NCBI RefSeq assembly: GCF_016107655.1
Contig: NZ_JABASX010000001.1
Coordinates: forward strand, 434,001 to 498,000
DNA from: Brevibacterium antiquum
Lineage (GTDB): Bacteria > Actinomycetota > Actinomycetes > Actinomycetales > Brevibacteriaceae
Direction: 5' to 3'
DNA length: 64,000 bases
Both the position numbers and the translations under genes were made by a program. Shown here in pieces: positions 61,417 to 64,000 of this stretch (positions within the stretch are counted from its first letter, which is position 1; each line of letters begins with the position of its first letter). Below the pieces are notes generated by a model. The model was given only the letters and a program-made list of their open reading frames with translations. It was not told the DNA's origin and did not search any database.

Positions 61417-64000
61417 ATGGATGAAGTGACTGATGGGATCAGCGCGAAACTGCTCGCGGGGGAGTCGGTGACAGTCGTCGGACGTCCCGGGACGGGCAAG
61501 ACCTGGATGCTCGAATCCGTGTATGCACAGCTGATGGCCGAAATCAGTCCCGCCTCGGTGCTGGTTCTCACGCCCAACCGCGATCATGCTGATGTGCTGC
61601 GCAACCGTCTCGCCGTACCCACAGACGCGGTGCTGGCTTCCGCCCCGGCTCGAAGCATCTCATCGTTCGCCTACGGAATTGCGCGCGCTGCTCACACGAC
61701 GCAGACCGGCGATGACCTCGAGTTCATCTCGGGCGCTGATCAGGACGTGTTCCTCGCCGATCTCCTCGCCGGCCACGAACTCGGCCACGGCCGTGGACCG
61801 GCCTGGCCTGCCGAGATCACCGCGGAGGTGCGATCGACCTCGGCGTTTCGGACCGAGGTCCGAGATTTCCTCAACAGGGTCATGGAATTCGATTTCGGTG
61901 TGCGGGTTCCTGCCCCGACCGCCGGCGGCGGGCCCGCGCAGACACCCGAGTTCGTGTTCGACTTCGGGCGCAGCGTGCTCGACCGTGCGCTTGAGCGGCA
62001 TCACGATCCGAGGTGGGAGGCGGTGGCCCAGGTTCTCGACGAATACCTCGACATCATGAGCATGCCCGGCTACGGAGGCACGGACTCTGCGACTGTCCTG
62101 GCGCGGGCGGCATTCGAGGTTCTGCGCGAACCCGCCGAGGTGACCGCGGGCCGATCCTGGACCTTTGCGCCCGATGCGGTGCCCACCGTGGTCCTTGCCG
62201 ACGGGGTTCAGGACTTTCCCGCTGCCAGCTGGGGTCTGCTTGAGCAGCTGCGTGAGCGCGGAAGTGCTTTGGCGCTCTTCGGCAGTCCGGAGACCGTGAC
62301 CGGACGTTTCCACGGAGCTGATGCCTCGATCATCGATCGCAGCGCCGCCGACGACGGATTCTCCACCGTGATCCTGCCTGAGGTGAAGGGCACAGGACCC
62401 GACATCGTCAACGTCAGCGATGACTTCGGCCGTCGCATCACCACTCGGTGGGGCCTGCACCATATGCCACGCCCCAGCGGCGTGCCTGACACCTCAGACG
62501 AGGCCTCGGTCGCCGTTGATGACGCTGTTCCCGCGTCTTCGCAAGACCTGCCGGATACGGTGGAGACCCATGTGTTCGAGGGCGCCGCTTCGAGCTACCG
62601 GTACCTGGCACGTCGAGTGACGAGCTTCGTCGAAGACGGACATGCATGGTCGGATGTGGCTGTCCTGTGTCGCAACACGTCGACAGCTCGAGTCGTCGCG
62701 AACGAACTGAGTGCCTCCGGCGTGGCCACCGCGAACATCATGCAGCCTCTCAGCGTCGACCCCGCCACAGCACCGCTGCTCGAGCTGCTCTCACGCACCC
62801 CGGACTTCGCCGACGACGAATCGATCGCCGCACAGGCCCTGGCCTTGGCCGGAAGCGTCTATGTCCGCCTCGACCCGGTGCAGATCAGGCGGTTCAAGCG
62901 TGTGGTGAGGAAGAATTTTCCGGCTGCGAACAGTTCGAGCTCGCTGGCACAGGCGCTGCGCAGCGATGTCGACGACGCATCCCCAACCGGGCTGGCCACG
63001 ATCTCCCGGATGCTGTACGCAGCAGCCGAGGTGCGATCGGTCGACCCGCATCAAGCCCTCTGGATGATCTGGGAGGCCTCAGGCGTCGCAGAGAAATGGC
63101 AGTCAGAGGCCCTTCGCGACCCGGAGTCCGTGGCGAATTCGCACCTGGACTCGGTGCTGCGGCTGTTCACCTTGGCGCAGAAGATCTCCGATCGTGGCGG
63201 ATTCACAGCCCGCTCGTTCGCCGGGATCGTGGCAGAGCAGGACATCGCGCAGGATTCCCTGGCTGCGCGGGCCGGCACAGACGATCACGTGCAGGTCGGC
63301 ACCCCGTCATCCCTGGCACATCTGCGAGTCCCGCTCGTCATCATCGCCGAGGTGAACGAAGGAGTCTGGCCCAACCCGAAGATTCGCGGCGGCATCCTCG
63401 GGCTCGATGATCTCAGCTCTGTGCTGACAACTGGTGAGACCGCGACCGGTGACCCGGGCTACCACGCCCACGCCAAACGGAGGAATCTGCGTGAAGAGGG
63501 CGAACTCTTCTACACGGCGCTGACTCGCGCCGAAGAGCATGTCATCGTCACCGCAATCTCCGATGCCGAGAGCAATCCCTCGCCCTTCTTCGACGTGATC
63601 GCGGCGCGGACAGCGAAGGGCACAGAAGAAGCGGACAGCTACGCCATCACTCACGAGGACGAACTCCTGCCGCTGTCCCTGGCAGAGATGGCTGCACACA
63701 CTCGGGCACGACTGCTGAGAGCCGCAGCTGAACCGGCTCAGGAAGAGCCCGACGAAGACGTGGATGCCTGGGCGCAGCTGCTGGCGGCACTGACTGCCAC
63801 GAGCACTGCAGTCGAACCACCTGAACAGTGGCGCGAGATCGAAGACATCAGCTCCTCTGAGCCTCTCTTCACCTCCGAAGACACGGTGAGAGTCTCACCG
63901 TCCCAGGTCGAGTCCTTCACCGACTGCTCGCTGCGGTGGTTCCTCACTCGCAACGGAGGTGACAGGCCAGGTTCCCTGGCGCAGAGCTTGGGGACGATCA
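61417..64000 (+). CDS. adnA: AdnA-type helicase-nuclease, 3'-truncated by window edge
   Basis: 861 residues are visible; the C-terminal nuclease lies mostly outside. UvrD-like SF1 helicase with Walker A GRPGTGKT at 22-29, a degenerate motif II ADGVQD at 261-266, and motif VI LFYTALTRAEEHVIV. At the end, SPSQVESFTDCSLRWFL holds the first Cys of the Fe-S nuclease. It is the AdnA partner of the AdnAB recombination motor-nuclease of actinobacteria, which processes double-strand breaks in place of RecBCD. ATG 61417 is used; TGGAAT six bases upstream is a weak leaderless-type box. adnB is expected just downstream. Confidence 0.88.
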   Translation, partial: MDEVTDGISAKLLAGESVTVVGRPGTGKTWMLESVYAQLMAEISPASVLVLTPNRDHADVLRNRLAVPTDAVLASAPARSISSFAYGIARAAHTTQTGDDLEFISGADQDVFLADLLAGHELGHGRGPAWPAEITAEVRSTSAFRTEVRDFLNRVMEFDFGVRVPAPTAGGGPAQTPEFVFDFGRSVLDRALERHHDPRWEAVAQVLDEYLDIMSMPGYGGTDSATVLARAAFEVLREPAEVTAGRSWTFAPDAVPTVVLADGVQDFPAASWGLLEQLRERGSALALFGSPETVTGRFHGADASIIDRSAADDGFSTVILPEVKGTGPDIVNVSDDFGRRITTRWGLHHMPRPSGVPDTSDEASVAVDDAVPASSQDLPDTVETHVFEGAASSYRYLARRVTSFVEDGHAWSDVAVLCRNTSTARVVANELSASGVATANIMQPLSVDPATAPLLELLSRTPDFADDESIAAQALALAGSVYVRLDPVQIRRFKRVVRKNFPAANSSSSLAQALRSDVDDASPTGLATISRMLYAAAEVRSVDPHQALWMIWEASGVAEKWQSEALRDPESVANSHLDSVLRLFTLAQKISDRGGFTARSFAGIVAEQDIAQDSLAARAGTDDHVQVGTPSSLAHLRVPLVIIAEVNEGVWPNPKIRGGILGLDDLSSVLTTGETATGDPGYHAHAKRRNLREEGELFYTALTRAEEHVIVTAISDAESNPSPFFDVIAARTAKGTEEADSYAITHEDELLPLSLAEMAAHTRARLLRAAAEPAQEEPDEDVDAWAQLLAALTATSTAVEPPEQWREIEDISSSEPLFTSEDTVRVSPSQVESFTDCSLRWFLTRNGGDRPGSLAQSLGTI

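Overview
This window looks like the chromosome of a high-GC Gram-positive actinobacterium, most likely Micrococcales and probably Brevibacterium or a close relative. The genus is inferred from protein flavour and not proven. Supporting signs are a mycothiol-type deacetylase (MshB), a monomeric NADP isocitrate dehydrogenase, PdxS/PdxT with a MocR regulator, a FolP2-type protein, DUF3117 and an AdnA-type helicase-nuclease. No tRNA, rRNA, CRISPR array, insertion sequence or prophage was recognised. The DNA is densely packed core and near-core sequence; the most accessory-looking stretch is about 2.5-4.2 kb.

Layout. 1-8.9 kb: a partial PIG-L deacetylase, a lipoprotein, a flavin oxidoreductase, a Gly-rich PKD protein with a partner lipoprotein, an HhH-GPD protein, small conserved proteins, a phosphoribosyltransferase, a carboxylesterase and an AlkZ-like winged-helix protein. 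8.9-16.1 kb: a lipid-kinase-like protein, a HerA-like ATPase, the vitamin B6 locus (pdxT-pdxS with divergent pdxR), a phosphopantetheinyl transferase and a LapA-like protein. 16.2-24.1 kb: monomeric icd, thymidine kinase, an alpha/beta hydrolase, a DASS anion symporter, an old-yellow-enzyme-type reductase, a metallo-hydrolase and a bPH-type membrane protein. 24.1-30.8 kb: a complete peptide-type ABC importer (binding protein, two permeases, fused double ATPase).

31-51 kb resembles, in order, a conserved actinobacterial block that mycobacteria also keep: typA, mshB, ferredoxin, dapC, dapD, dapE, LOG-family protein, folP2, a DivIVA-domain protein, DUF3117, O-methyltransferase, tatB, mrp and a MgtE-N/CBS protein. 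Here it also carries vanW-like, GNAT, gltA, PIG-V-like and alkyltransferase-like genes. It joins diaminopimelate synthesis (dapC, dapD, dapE), citrate entry to the TCA cycle (gltA), mycothiol synthesis (mshB), Tat export and Fe-S cluster delivery (mrp). 51-56 kb holds a secreted phosphoesterase, an S58 peptidase, an aminopeptidase P and a PHP phosphatase. 57-64 kb holds an acyltransferase and a second conserved block: RhlE-like helicase, ferritin-like MiaE-type protein, DUF3107, TetR regulator and the start of adnA.

Two regulatory patterns recur. First, at least fourteen genes have a TANNNT hexamer ending exactly 6 or 7 nt before the start codon, the geometry of leaderless transcripts. Second, gene ends (mainly convergent) carry long, near-perfect GC-rich hairpins without a U-tract. 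The most unusual single observations are a PdxR-like regulator that has lost its PLP-binding lysine, a 16-bp perfect inverted repeat covering the -10 box and start codon of the lapA-like gene behind icd, two PHO-box-like 11-mers in 22-bp phase upstream of the secreted phosphoesterase, and a 15-bp tandem repeat between tatB and mrp. I did not find a clearly new multi-gene system.
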